Positions 13,270 to 21,368 of a stretch of DNA of 34,419 nucleotides are shown here, piece after piece. The first letter of the stretch is position 1. Each line of letters begins with the position of its first letter. The translations under genes and the position numbers were made by a program. The stretch is from Defluviitaleaceae bacterium (GTDB lineage: Bacteria; Bacillota; Clostridia; Lachnospirales; WQUN01). The notes under the pieces were generated by a model that did not search any database, had not been told where the DNA came from, and was given only the letters and a program-made list of their open reading frames with translations. The stretch covers positions 1-34,419 of the forward strand of contig WQRQ01000002.1 of assembly GCA_009786685.1 (NCBI GenBank), read 5' to 3'.

Positions 13270-15522
13270 ATGAAAAGCAAATTTATGACACATATAGAGA
13301 CTGCAAAAAAATGGCTAACATATATCATAATAGCCACGTTCCCAATTATGAGCCATGTAAACATAGGCGGCACGTTTGTGAATTTATCCCTCGCAGATGT
13401 TTTTATTATCCCGTTGGGGCTGGTTTGGCTTATTGATATCCGTAATTTTAAAACTTCCAAGCACTTTCCGCACTGGTGGTTTTGGGGTGCTTATTTTTTT
13501 GTGTTTCTTGTTTCGGGAGTGTATAACATCTACTCGCCTGTTAATTCCTCGGGGTGGATGGGGGTTATTTCCGAGGCAATAAAGATTATTATCTGCGCGG
13601 CTTTCTTTTTTGTGGCCTATAACGCTACGGATGAAAACCGTGATAATGTACGTAACGCGCTTGTTGCTTGGACAGTGGGGTTGAATATCTTTATTGTTTA
13701 TGGGCTTTATGTGCAGTTGAGTTTGCTTTCCGGGCTGGAGCCTTGGGTTTTTAATACAGATATGGGGCATGGTGGCAGGTTTGTAGGTACTATGGCGGAC
13801 GGCAACGCCGCCGCATTGTATTTAAGTGTAAGCTTTTTTGTCGTACATATCTTATTTAGGTATTTTGAGTTTGCCAAGGGTACAAAAATATGGCTTGGCT
13901 CTACTATGGTAGTAACGGTCTTGTGTATATTTTTGACCTTTTCGCGTGGCGGGCTTATTGGGTTTTTGTGTGCTTTGGCTGTGCTGGTGGTGTTCAGTAC
14001 AAGGCGATACATAAGGCATATATGGATAGCACCTGCTGTTTTATGTGCCTTGCTTTTTACTATGTTTTTAGATACTCGCTTTATGGAAAGTCTAATGACG
14101 TATAACCAATTTGGCCGTATAACAGAAGCCGTCAGTGGTGGCGGTATGCTGCAAGTGCGTTTAAATAAATCAATTACTGCATTGCAAATGGGCATGGATA
14201 ATATTTTTTTAGGCGTAGGTCGTGGTAATTTTCCATTAAACTCATTACCCTACTTTGTAGAGATGGGGATTGATGAATTTGCTCTGTCACTAGAATTTCT
14301 TTACGTTGGAATGGTTCCTCATAATACAATAGCCGGTACTTTTGCAGAAATGGGTATGTTTGGTGTGGTTGTGTTTTTGTCTTTGTTTGTGATAATGGCT
14401 ATAAAGATTTTAAAAAATGAAAATTTTGACAGAGACTTTAAAGTAATTATGCTGGCTTTGTGGGTGGGAGTCTTTGTACAATCGTTAGCATTGTCATTGG
14501 AAAACACCCGTATTGTGTGGATAACTGCGGCAATTATACTTTGTTTTGCTGATAATAAAGTCGTGTTTGCTGTAAAACAATATGATATTAAGGGGAGAGG
14601 AATTGGATTAAGACCCCGTATGCTCGTAGCTGTAGTGTGTCTCGTTTTATGTGCTTTTTTATATGACTATGTTGCGATACGTTTTATTCATGGACGGTTG
14701 GATATTTCTAATGACAGATTAACCTTTGCTTTTCACGCACAACAGGACGAAAGGCATACTCTTCGTTATCATGTAGCCACGGTATCGCATTCGGATACAT
14801 GTGAGCCAATGACTGTAACAATTAAAAGAGAATCCACAGGCGAAATTGTAAACGAGATAGTGTATAATCATGCTCTCGGCTATGCTAATTTAAGCTTTTA
14901 TCCTTATGTTGGCGGAGAGTATGTTATTGAGTTTACAGGGAGTGGCTCATCTTCTGTGTTTGATGTTAGAATCATAAAGCCTAACAGCGAAACGCAGGTG
15001 CTTGCCGGTCCATATCCTTTATTACCCTCATGGCTGCATAATGTAAATGCCCGCAATAATCGCCTTATAAGTCAAACCGCTGACTCAACCACCACTCTCC
15101 CTCGCATGATAACGGGACTGTTGTCGGAAGATGAATGGCTGGATTTTGGAGAGAAAATTAGGTTTAAGGGTGTCTCTATTGAAACAGATGATTACGGCAT
15201 TACATTTTTTAATCTCGTTTTTGAGTATTTGCAAGAATTAGAGCGTCGTTATTTACTATGGGTACATTTAATCCCAGACGATATTAATAATCTTCCCTGT
15301 GATTTGCGCACGCAGACTTTTAGTAATTTAGACCATGATTTTGGGGTGGCAAATGACGTATGGCAGGTAGGTAATATATATACGCATACATTTTCAGCGC
15401 ACATACCGGAAGGCAACTACACGATGTCATTTGGTTTTTGGATACCATCGCCTTATGAACGATTAATTACTCAATATGGGGTCGCTGGAACAACCATTGG
15501 CTGGTTTACCATACCCTCTTGA
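13270..15522 (+). CDS. Wzy/O-antigen-ligase-like polymerase with extracellular C-terminal beta-domains
   Basis: This 750-residue protein has about 12 membrane helices in residues 15-468, including the TFSRGGLIGFLCAL block and VGRGNFPLNSLPYF with PHNTIAGTFAEMGMFG, the arrangement of the Wzy_C/O-antigen ligase family. It would join lipid-linked repeat units or attach the polymer to an acceptor outside the membrane. Unlike standard Wzy proteins it continues for about 280 residues after the last helix. This tail looks like two beta-rich domains: about 483-570 and about 615-748. The second has YLLWVHLIPDD and HIPEGNYTMSFGFWIP, resembling beta-sandwich domains at the ends of some GT-C glycosyltransferases. 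The ATG at 13270 has AAGG directly adjacent and no well-spaced binding site; the ATG at 13285 is an alternative. It is the first gene of the operon. Confidence 0.8.
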   Translation: MKSKFMTHIETAKKWLTYIIIATFPIMSHVNIGGTFVNLSLADVFIIPLGLVWLIDIRNFKTSKHFPHWWFWGAYFFVFLVSGVYNIYSPVNSSGWMGVISEAIKIIICAAFFFVAYNATDENRDNVRNALVAWTVGLNIFIVYGLYVQLSLLSGLEPWVFNTDMGHGGRFVGTMADGNAAALYLSVSFFVVHILFRYFEFAKGTKIWLGSTMVVTVLCIFLTFSRGGLIGFLCALAVLVVFSTRRYIRHIWIAPAVLCALLFTMFLDTRFMESLMTYNQFGRITEAVSGGGMLQVRLNKSITALQMGMDNIFLGVGRGNFPLNSLPYFVEMGIDEFALSLEFLYVGMVPHNTIAGTFAEMGMFGVVVFLSLFVIMAIKILKNENFDRDFKVIMLALWVGVFVQSLALSLENTRIVWITAAIILCFADNKVVFAVKQYDIKGRGIGLRPRMLVAVVCLVLCAFLYDYVAIRFIHGRLDISNDRLTFAFHAQQDERHTLRYHVATVSHSDTCEPMTVTIKRESTGEIVNEIVYNHALGYANLSFYPYVGGEYVIEFTGSGSSSVFDVRIIKPNSETQVLAGPYPLLPSWLHNVNARNNRLISQTADSTTTLPRMITGLLSEDEWLDFGEKIRFKGVSIETDDYGITFFNLVFEYLQELERRYLLWVHLIPDDINNLPCDLRTQTFSNLDHDFGVANDVWQVGNIYTHTFSAHIPEGNYTMSFGFWIPSPYERLITQYGVAGTTIGWFTIPS

Positions 15523-15547
15523 CAAGCTTTTACAAAAAAAGTAGACT
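15519..15547 (+). promoter_or_regulatory. Possible internal promoter before rfbC
   Basis: TTGACA (15519-15524) and TAGACT (15542-15547) are spaced by 17 bases, at the end of the polymerase gene and 30 bases before rfbC. It could give extra or independent expression of the sugar-nucleotide genes. Confidence 0.45.
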
Positions 15548-15577
15548 TGCCTGTAACTTGGGAAAGTAGGGAATAGT

Positions 15578-16129
15578 GTGACGATTGAAAACACATTCAT
15601 TGATGGGCTTAAAATAATAATACCCGAAGTTTTTGGTGATAATCGTGGCTGGTTTTTTGAATCATATTCAGAAAAAAAGTTTGCAGATAAGGGGATACAC
15701 ATAGCTTTTGTTCAGGACGGCCACTCATTCTCGGCTAAAAAGGGTGTGTTAAAGGGTCTTCATTTTCAACTATACCCTATGGCGCAAGCTAAATTGGTTA
15801 GGTGTACACAAGGCAGGTTGCTTGATGTTGCTGTAGACTTGCGTTCATGCTCCCCAACTTATAAAAAATGGTTTTCGATTGAGTTATCTAAAGATAACAA
15901 AAAACAGCTTTTAATACCCAGAGGATTTGCACATGGCTTTCTTGCATTAGCCGATAATACCGAGGTGCAGTATAAGCTTGATAATCTTTACTCGAAAGAA
16001 CATGACCGTTCTATTAGGTACGACGACTCGGAAATCAATATAGATTGGGGATATACCGGAGAGTTAACTATTTCAGACAAAGATATGAATGCACCATTTT
16101 TTGCCGACTCGGATGTGGATTTTAAATAA
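15578..16129 (+). CDS. rfbC: dTDP-4-dehydrorhamnose 3,5-epimerase
   Basis: This 183-residue cupin-fold enzyme epimerises C3 and C5 of dTDP-4-keto-6-deoxy-D-glucose, the third step of dTDP-L-rhamnose synthesis. Recognisable parts are DNRGWFFESY (21-30), KGLHFQ with the catalytic His62, the AQAKLVRCTQGRLLDVAVDL block (69-88) and PRGFAHGFLAL followed by YKLDNLYSKE with the conserved Tyr. Length is typical. It starts with GTG, and AGGGA is well spaced before it. It is followed by a C-methyltransferase and rfbD, while rfbA and rfbB are about 18 kb away on the other strand. Confidence 0.95.
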   Translation: MTIENTFIDGLKIIIPEVFGDNRGWFFESYSEKKFADKGIHIAFVQDGHSFSAKKGVLKGLHFQLYPMAQAKLVRCTQGRLLDVAVDLRSCSPTYKKWFSIELSKDNKKQLLIPRGFAHGFLALADNTEVQYKLDNLYSKEHDRSIRYDDSEINIDWGYTGELTISDKDMNAPFFADSDVDFK

Positions 16130-16153
16130 TTATGACTTTCTGGAGGTTTTGTA

Positions 16154-17401
16154 ATGTCAGTAGATAAATGTAGATTTTGTGATGTCGATTTAAAATATAC
16201 GTTTGCAGACTTAGGACTTCAACCTTTAGCGAATGAATACCTATCATACGAAAACAGCCGAAAAGGGCAGAGTTTTTATCCACTTCACATCAAGGTGTGT
16301 TCTTCGTGTTTTTTAGTGCAAATGGTAAGGCATTTTAATCCGGAGCATATTTTTACCGACTATAAATATTTTAGTTCAAACTCAAAGGCATGGCTTAAAC
16401 ATGCAGAAAACTATGTTGGCATGATTAAAGAAACGCTAAATTTAAATAAAGATTCGTTAGTGGCAGAGATAGCAAGCAATGATGGCTACTTGTTACAATA
16501 TTTTAATAAAGCCGGTGTGAGAAATTTTGGAATAGAGCCTGCCGCTAATGTTGCCGAAGTCGCTAAGACAAAGGGAATAGATGTTATTTGCGATTTCTTT
16601 GGAAAGCAAACTGCGCTAAGAACGGTGCATAGTGAGTATGGGGAGAAGTATGGTAAGGTTGATTTGCTTATTGGCAATAATGTGCTTGCACACGTTCCGG
16701 ATATTAACGATTTTGTAGCCGGAATGAAAGTAATTCTGAAAGATTCCGGCACAGTTACTATGGAGTTCCCACACTTGTTAAACTTGATTGACAAAAAGCA
16801 ATTTGATACTATATACCATGAGCATTTTTCATACCTTTCTCTCTTTACTGTAATAAATATTTTTGAAAAGCATGGTTTAAAAGTGTATGATGTCGAGCAA
16901 ATTGAAACACATGGCGGCTCGTTGAGGGTATATGCAACTCATATTGAAAACAACACAAAGATAATGCAGGCTGTAGAGAACGTATTGAATGACGAGATTA
17001 AGGGTGGGTTAAAGAAAACGGATACCTATACCGCTTTTCAACAGGAAGTAAACACAATTAAATATAATTCAATCATTGAAATGTCAAAATTACGACTTGC
17101 GGGAAAAACATTGCTTGCCTATGGTGCGGCAGCCAAGGGTAACACTTTCCTTAATTTCTGTGGCTTAGGAAAAGAATATTTCGAGCATATGATTGATGTG
17201 ACACCGGAAAAGCAGGGCTTGTGTCTGCCCGGAACGTTGATACCAATAGTTGGTGAAGATTATATTTCAAAAATAAAACCCGATTACATTGCTATACTTC
17301 CGTGGAATTGGAAAGATGAAATTATTGGAAGATTAAATTTCGTCAGAGAATGGGGCTGTAAATTTATCATTTTCATTCCGGAGTTAAGTATTTTTGATTG
17401 A
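16154..17401 (+). CDS. Sugar C-methyltransferase (TylCIII/NovU/TcaB9 type)
   Basis: This 415-residue SAM-dependent enzyme matches the three-part NDP-sugar C-methyltransferase family. The N-terminal zinc domain has C6, C9, C49 and C52 with ADLGLQPLANEYL. The central SAM domain has EIASNDGYLL (105-114). The C-terminal domain has LLAYGAAAKGNTFLN. The TDYKYFSS motif and YHEHFSY (221-227) correspond to the catalytic Tyr and Glu-His residues known in this family, which methylates C3 of 4-keto-6-deoxy sugars. GGAGG precedes the ATG. Its place between rfbC and rfbD suggests it acts on a dTDP-4-keto sugar before reduction, giving a branched sugar. Gmd in the same operon also offers a GDP-4-keto-6-deoxy-mannose substrate. 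Confidence 0.88.
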   Translation: MSVDKCRFCDVDLKYTFADLGLQPLANEYLSYENSRKGQSFYPLHIKVCSSCFLVQMVRHFNPEHIFTDYKYFSSNSKAWLKHAENYVGMIKETLNLNKDSLVAEIASNDGYLLQYFNKAGVRNFGIEPAANVAEVAKTKGIDVICDFFGKQTALRTVHSEYGEKYGKVDLLIGNNVLAHVPDINDFVAGMKVILKDSGTVTMEFPHLLNLIDKKQFDTIYHEHFSYLSLFTVINIFEKHGLKVYDVEQIETHGGSLRVYATHIENNTKIMQAVENVLNDEIKGGLKKTDTYTAFQQEVNTIKYNSIIEMSKLRLAGKTLLAYGAAAKGNTFLNFCGLGKEYFEHMIDVTPEKQGLCLPGTLIPIVGEDYISKIKPDYIAILPWNWKDEIIGRLNFVREWGCKFIIFIPELSIFD

Positions 17402-17420
17402 GGACCGGGAGGCTTAGGTA

Positions 17421-18272
17421 ATGTCAGTTTTAGTGACTGGAGTTAATGGCCAGCTAGGGTATGATATTGTTAAGGAGTTAACTGCTGGAAATATTCCGTG
17501 CAAGGGTGTGGATATATCCGATTTTGACATAACCGACCGTGATGCGGTGTTTAGTGCAATAAAAACATACTCGCCGGTTGCGGTTATCCACTGTGCGGCG
17601 TATACTGCTGTTGACAAAGCCGAAGACGAACCGGAACGCTGTTATGAAATAAATGTGGATGGTACACGTAACATAGCCGAAGCTTGTGCAAAGTATAACG
17701 TAAATATGATGTACATTAGTACGGATTATGTGTTCCCTTGCAGCGGGGATGGTTTTTATATGACTAACGATACAACCGCACCGGTTAATGTGTATGGCAA
17801 ATCAAAGCTTGATGGAGAGTTGGTAGTTAAGTCTTTGTTGGAGAAGTTTTTTATAGTACGTATATCTTGGGTGTTTGGTAAAAACGGAAACAATTTTATA
17901 AAAACTATGTTGCGGATTGGCAAGGAGCGGGATTCTATCAATGTGGTTAATGACCAAATCGGCTCGCCAACCTATACTGCCGACCTTGCGCCGTTGCTTT
18001 GTGAAATAATTAATACTAATAAATATGGTATTTATCATGCCACTAATGAGGGTACATGTTCATGGGCAGAGTTTGCGGACGAAATATTTCGTATAGCCGG
18101 TTACACCAATGTAACGGTATGTCATGTTCCTACGAGCCAATACCCTACAAAAGCAACGCGCCCACCAAACTCACGACTGGATAAATCTTGCTTGGACGAC
18201 GCGGGATTTGCACGTTTACCAGCTTGGCAAGATGCTGTGAGGCGGTATATGCAAACTTTGGAGACGAGGTAA
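17421..18272 (+). CDS. rfbD: dTDP-4-dehydrorhamnose reductase
   Basis: This 283-residue SDR-family enzyme reduces the 4-keto group to give dTDP-L-rhamnose. The nucleotide-binding motif is GVNGQLG (7-13), the substrate-site motif STDYVF is at 100-105, and the catalytic Tyr-x-x-x-Lys is Y125-K129 in YGKSK. CHVPTSQYPTKATRPPNSRL near the C-terminus is the RfbD pattern. GGGAGG lies upstream of the ATG. It follows the C-methyltransferase by 19 bases, so it could reduce either the plain or the methylated 4-keto sugar. Confidence 0.95.
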   Translation: MSVLVTGVNGQLGYDIVKELTAGNIPCKGVDISDFDITDRDAVFSAIKTYSPVAVIHCAAYTAVDKAEDEPERCYEINVDGTRNIAEACAKYNVNMMYISTDYVFPCSGDGFYMTNDTTAPVNVYGKSKLDGELVVKSLLEKFFIVRISWVFGKNGNNFIKTMLRIGKERDSINVVNDQIGSPTYTADLAPLLCEIINTNKYGIYHATNEGTCSWAEFADEIFRIAGYTNVTVCHVPTSQYPTKATRPPNSRLDKSCLDDAGFARLPAWQDAVRRYMQTLETR

Positions 18273-18279
18273 ATAAGAT

Positions 18280-19230
18280 ATGTTTGATTGCAGAATTTGC
18301 AAGGCAACAATAAATGAAGATGAAATTTTTGTGCTTGAAGAAAGAATGTATAACACAAAGCAAAAATTTGACTACGGGACATGCAGCAAATGCGGGTGTG
18401 TCCAAATAGCAAAAATCCCGGATAATTTAGGTAGTTTTTACGAGAGCGACTCGTACTATAGCTTTAATATGGGGAGTTCTTTAATTAAAAATTTTATTAA
18501 ATGGGTGTTTTTTAGGGCGATTTTGATATTACCTTTTAGACTAAGAGTTAAATTAATAATGCGCCTTAGAAAAAACAATACCGCCTTGCTTTCTGTTTTA
18601 CATTTTGTATCAGAAAACAGCAAAATTTTAGACATCGGTTGCGGTGACGGGTTGTTGTTAAAATTACTTAAAGCAATTGGCTTTAAGAATTTATATGGGA
18701 TGGACGTTTTTTTAAGTGATGATAGATGCATAAACGAAAATCACCTGAAAATATCAAACAAAGGTATAGACGCAATAGACGAAGTGTTTGACTTTATTAT
18801 GCTACACCATTCGTTTGAGCATATGACGGACCCAAATACAGATTTAATTAACATATCAAATAAATTGAATCCCTCGGGGCAGATTCTAATTAGAGTTCCG
18901 ATTGCACCTTGTCATGTGCATGAGGTGTATGGCACTGAATGGGTTGCGTTGGACGCACCGCGTCACTTATATACTTATTCCGTAGATTCATTAACGATTA
19001 TGGCTAAAAATGCAAATCTAGAAATAGAGAAAATTGTATACGATTCAGAGGGGATTCAGTTTTGGGGGAGCGAGTTATATAAAAAAGATATCCCACTTGT
19101 TGCCGCACTCGGCAAAAATATTTACAAATATTTTACAAAAGAAGAGTTAGCTGATTTTGAAAGTTTATCAAGGGAGCTAAATGAAAAAAAGTGCGGGGAT
19201 TCTGTTGCGGTATATCTTAGAAGAAAATAA
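18280..19230 (+). CDS. Class I SAM-dependent methyltransferase with N-terminal zinc site
   Basis: This 316-residue protein has a likely zinc-binding N-terminus (C4, C7, C35 and C38, in CRIC and CSKC) and a Rossmann methyltransferase domain with motif I ILDIGCGDG (116-124) and HHSFEHM (about 176-182), as in the Methyltransf_23 group. LDAPRHLYTYS is a conserved later motif. Such enzymes in surface-glycan clusters often O-methylate sugars. Residues 63-100 include a hydrophobic, basic stretch that may associate with the membrane. GAGGT precedes the ATG, 7 bases after rfbD. From here to about 23.8 kb the DNA is visibly richer in A and T. The target position and sugar are unknown. Confidence 0.82.
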   Translation: MFDCRICKATINEDEIFVLEERMYNTKQKFDYGTCSKCGCVQIAKIPDNLGSFYESDSYYSFNMGSSLIKNFIKWVFFRAILILPFRLRVKLIMRLRKNNTALLSVLHFVSENSKILDIGCGDGLLLKLLKAIGFKNLYGMDVFLSDDRCINENHLKISNKGIDAIDEVFDFIMLHHSFEHMTDPNTDLINISNKLNPSGQILIRVPIAPCHVHEVYGTEWVALDAPRHLYTYSVDSLTIMAKNANLEIEKIVYDSEGIQFWGSELYKKDIPLVAALGKNIYKYFTKEELADFESLSRELNEKKCGDSVAVYLRRK

Positions 19231-19252
19231 AATCATACTTTGGGAGAAAATT

Positions 19253-20149
19253 ATGATAGATGATAAAATAGGAATTGTTTTGGTAAACTATAATGGTGCT
19301 ACGATATTAAATGATTGTGTTCGTACTATCGTAAAATCTACGTACACTAATTATGAGATAATCGTTGTTGATAATGATTCTAAGGATAATTCTATTGCCA
19401 TGTTGGAAGAAGAGTTTCCGGTAGTTACGGTGATAAAAGAAAGTGAAAATCATGGCTTTGCCAAAGGATGTAACATAGGAATAAAACACGCGTTATTAAA
19501 TGGTGCAGAGTATGTAATGTTTTTAAATAACGACACAGAAATAGATGAAGGCATGATGGAAGAACTTTTAAAACATGCAAACGAAAACACAGTAACTGTA
19601 CCTAAAATGTATTACTACGAGCCTAAAAATTTAGTTTGGTATGCGGGAGGTAAGATGCTTTGGAAAAGGGGCATCATAGAGCATATTGGGCATAAGCTTC
19701 CGGATAATGGTGATTTTGATAAAATTAATTTAGTTGATTTCGCGACAGGATGTTGTATGTTAATTCATAAAGAAATCTTTGCAAAAACTGGTTTATTTGA
19801 TGAGGCTTATTTTATGTATTTTGAGGATGTTGATTTTAGTGTAAGACTTATTAAGGAAGGATTTAATATACTATATATTCCGTTAGCTAAATTATGGCAC
19901 AAAGTAAGCAGTTCAAGTGGTGGTGAGGATTCGAAATTTTTTGTATATTACTGTAATAGGAATAGGTTATATTTTCTAAAAAAAAATAAAGGTTTATACA
20001 AATTTCTTGCTGTACCATTTGTGTACACGAGGATATTAATAAAAATGACTATGGGTATAATAAAAAATAATAATGACAAATATATGTATTTGTCGCTTAA
20101 AGCGTTCTTGTTGGGGTGTATGGGGCGTAGTGAAGATATAATCGCATAA
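19253..20149 (+). CDS. Glycosyltransferase family 2 (rhamnosyltransferase-like)
   Basis: This 298-residue GT-A enzyme transfers a sugar to the growing lipid-linked repeat unit. It begins IGIVLVNYNGATILNDC and has VVDNDSKDNS, LNNDTEID as the DxD-like metal site, and YFEDVDFSVRLIKEGF as the acceptor-side motif with the catalytic Asp. This pattern is common in rhamnosyltransferases of the WbbL/WsaE kind. The ATG at 19253 is chosen because GGGAG lies just before it. A start at 19181 would overlap the methyltransferase and add residues foreign to the family. A C-terminal hydrophobic stretch (about 245-265) may bind the membrane. Confidence 0.9.
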   Translation: MIDDKIGIVLVNYNGATILNDCVRTIVKSTYTNYEIIVVDNDSKDNSIAMLEEEFPVVTVIKESENHGFAKGCNIGIKHALLNGAEYVMFLNNDTEIDEGMMEELLKHANENTVTVPKMYYYEPKNLVWYAGGKMLWKRGIIEHIGHKLPDNGDFDKINLVDFATGCCMLIHKEIFAKTGLFDEAYFMYFEDVDFSVRLIKEGFNILYIPLAKLWHKVSSSSGGEDSKFFVYYCNRNRLYFLKKNKGLYKFLAVPFVYTRILIKMTMGIIKNNNDKYMYLSLKAFLLGCMGRSEDIIA

Positions 20150-20167
20150 AGAATAGAGGTATGATGA

Positions 20168-21361
20168 GTGAATATTATGTGGTTGACACCGGATGCTATT
20201 TACCCTCCACATGGAGGAGGTCATATATTAGTATATAATAGGATAAAATATCTTTCTGCAAATAATAATATTTATTTATTCGTAATATGCAATAGCGATA
20301 AAGAGAAATATGATATGAGAGAAATGGAAAAATATTGTAAATGTGTATACATTTATAATAGAAAAAACAAATATATAAATTTTTTAAGATCTACAATTAC
20401 TCCTTACCATGTAACAAGGAATACATTGCAAATAATGGCAGAAGATATGGTGAATTGTATTAAAATATATAATATTGAGTTGATAAACATTGACCAACCC
20501 TTTATGTTAAAAAATTGTTTTGAAATATATAAGCAATTTCCATCGATACCTTTAGTAGTTAACCAGCAAAATATAGAGAATCGTGCATTGAAAAGCATAG
20601 CAAAAAGCATGGCAATATCATTGAAAAAGTATATCATGTTATTAGAATCAATAAAGATGATGCTTTTTGAGAATAGATACTATAATGATAATTATGTTAG
20701 TGTTCACACTTTTGTTTCGTCTGAAGATAAACAGTATTTTGAAAATACGTATAAAAAAAGTAATACGATAACAAATCTATCTCCTATAGGTGGGGACATA
20801 CTTTCTATTGATCAAAAAATATATAGTCATCGAAACATCGTATTTACGGGAAGTATGAACTATCCTCCAAGTATAGAGGGGATTGCTTGGTTTAGGAATA
20901 ATATATTTACAGAAATACAAAAAGAAGTACCAGAAGTAGTGTTATATATTGTTGGAAAAGAACCGACAAAAGAAGTTTTTTCTCTGGGAGATGATAACGT
21001 TTTCGTAACCGGAAGAGTTGATGATATACAACCATATTATGATTTGGCAGATATAATAGTGGTGCCGATATTAAGTGGTGGAGGGGTAAAAGTAAAATTC
21101 ATAGAAGCCATATCTCGCAAAAAGATTATTGTAACTACAAGTAAAGGAATAGAAGGAACAACATTTAACACTGACCATGTGTTACTTGCAGATGATCCTG
21201 CAACTTTTGCAGAAGCGTGCATAACCGCTTTGAAAAAACCGGGTATGTATGAAAGTATGATAGAACGGGCATATGATAAGTTTAAGAGCGAGTATAGTTG
21301 GGACAGCATTTGTAAGGATTATGAATTTTTTTTGAATACAATTCTTTATCAAAAGAGGTAA
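20168..21361 (+). CDS. Glycosyltransferase family 4
   Basis: This 397-residue GT-B enzyme starts with MNIMWLTPDAIYPPHGGGH, with the early Gly-rich loop of GT4 proteins, and has FTGSMNYPPSIEGIAWF, VPEVVLYIVGKEP and VPILSGGGVKVKFIEAISRK in the donor-binding domain, like the Stp1/PEP-CTERM-type sugar transferases. It starts with GTG at 20168, served by AGAGGT 8 bases upstream. The gene is one of the most AT-rich in the window, which suggests a different origin from the flanking genes. Donor and linkage are unknown. Confidence 0.87.
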   Translation: MNIMWLTPDAIYPPHGGGHILVYNRIKYLSANNNIYLFVICNSDKEKYDMREMEKYCKCVYIYNRKNKYINFLRSTITPYHVTRNTLQIMAEDMVNCIKIYNIELINIDQPFMLKNCFEIYKQFPSIPLVVNQQNIENRALKSIAKSMAISLKKYIMLLESIKMMLFENRYYNDNYVSVHTFVSSEDKQYFENTYKKSNTITNLSPIGGDILSIDQKIYSHRNIVFTGSMNYPPSIEGIAWFRNNIFTEIQKEVPEVVLYIVGKEPTKEVFSLGDDNVFVTGRVDDIQPYYDLADIIVVPILSGGGVKVKFIEAISRKKIIVTTSKGIEGTTFNTDHVLLADDPATFAEACITALKKPGMYESMIERAYDKFKSEYSWDSICKDYEFFLNTILYQKR

Positions 21362-21368
21362 AAATGCA

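Noticed and set aside
19181-19252. N-terminal extension of the GT2 enzyme
   Set aside because: The ATG at 19253 has GGGAG upstream and begins with the family motif; the extension overlaps the methyltransferase gene.
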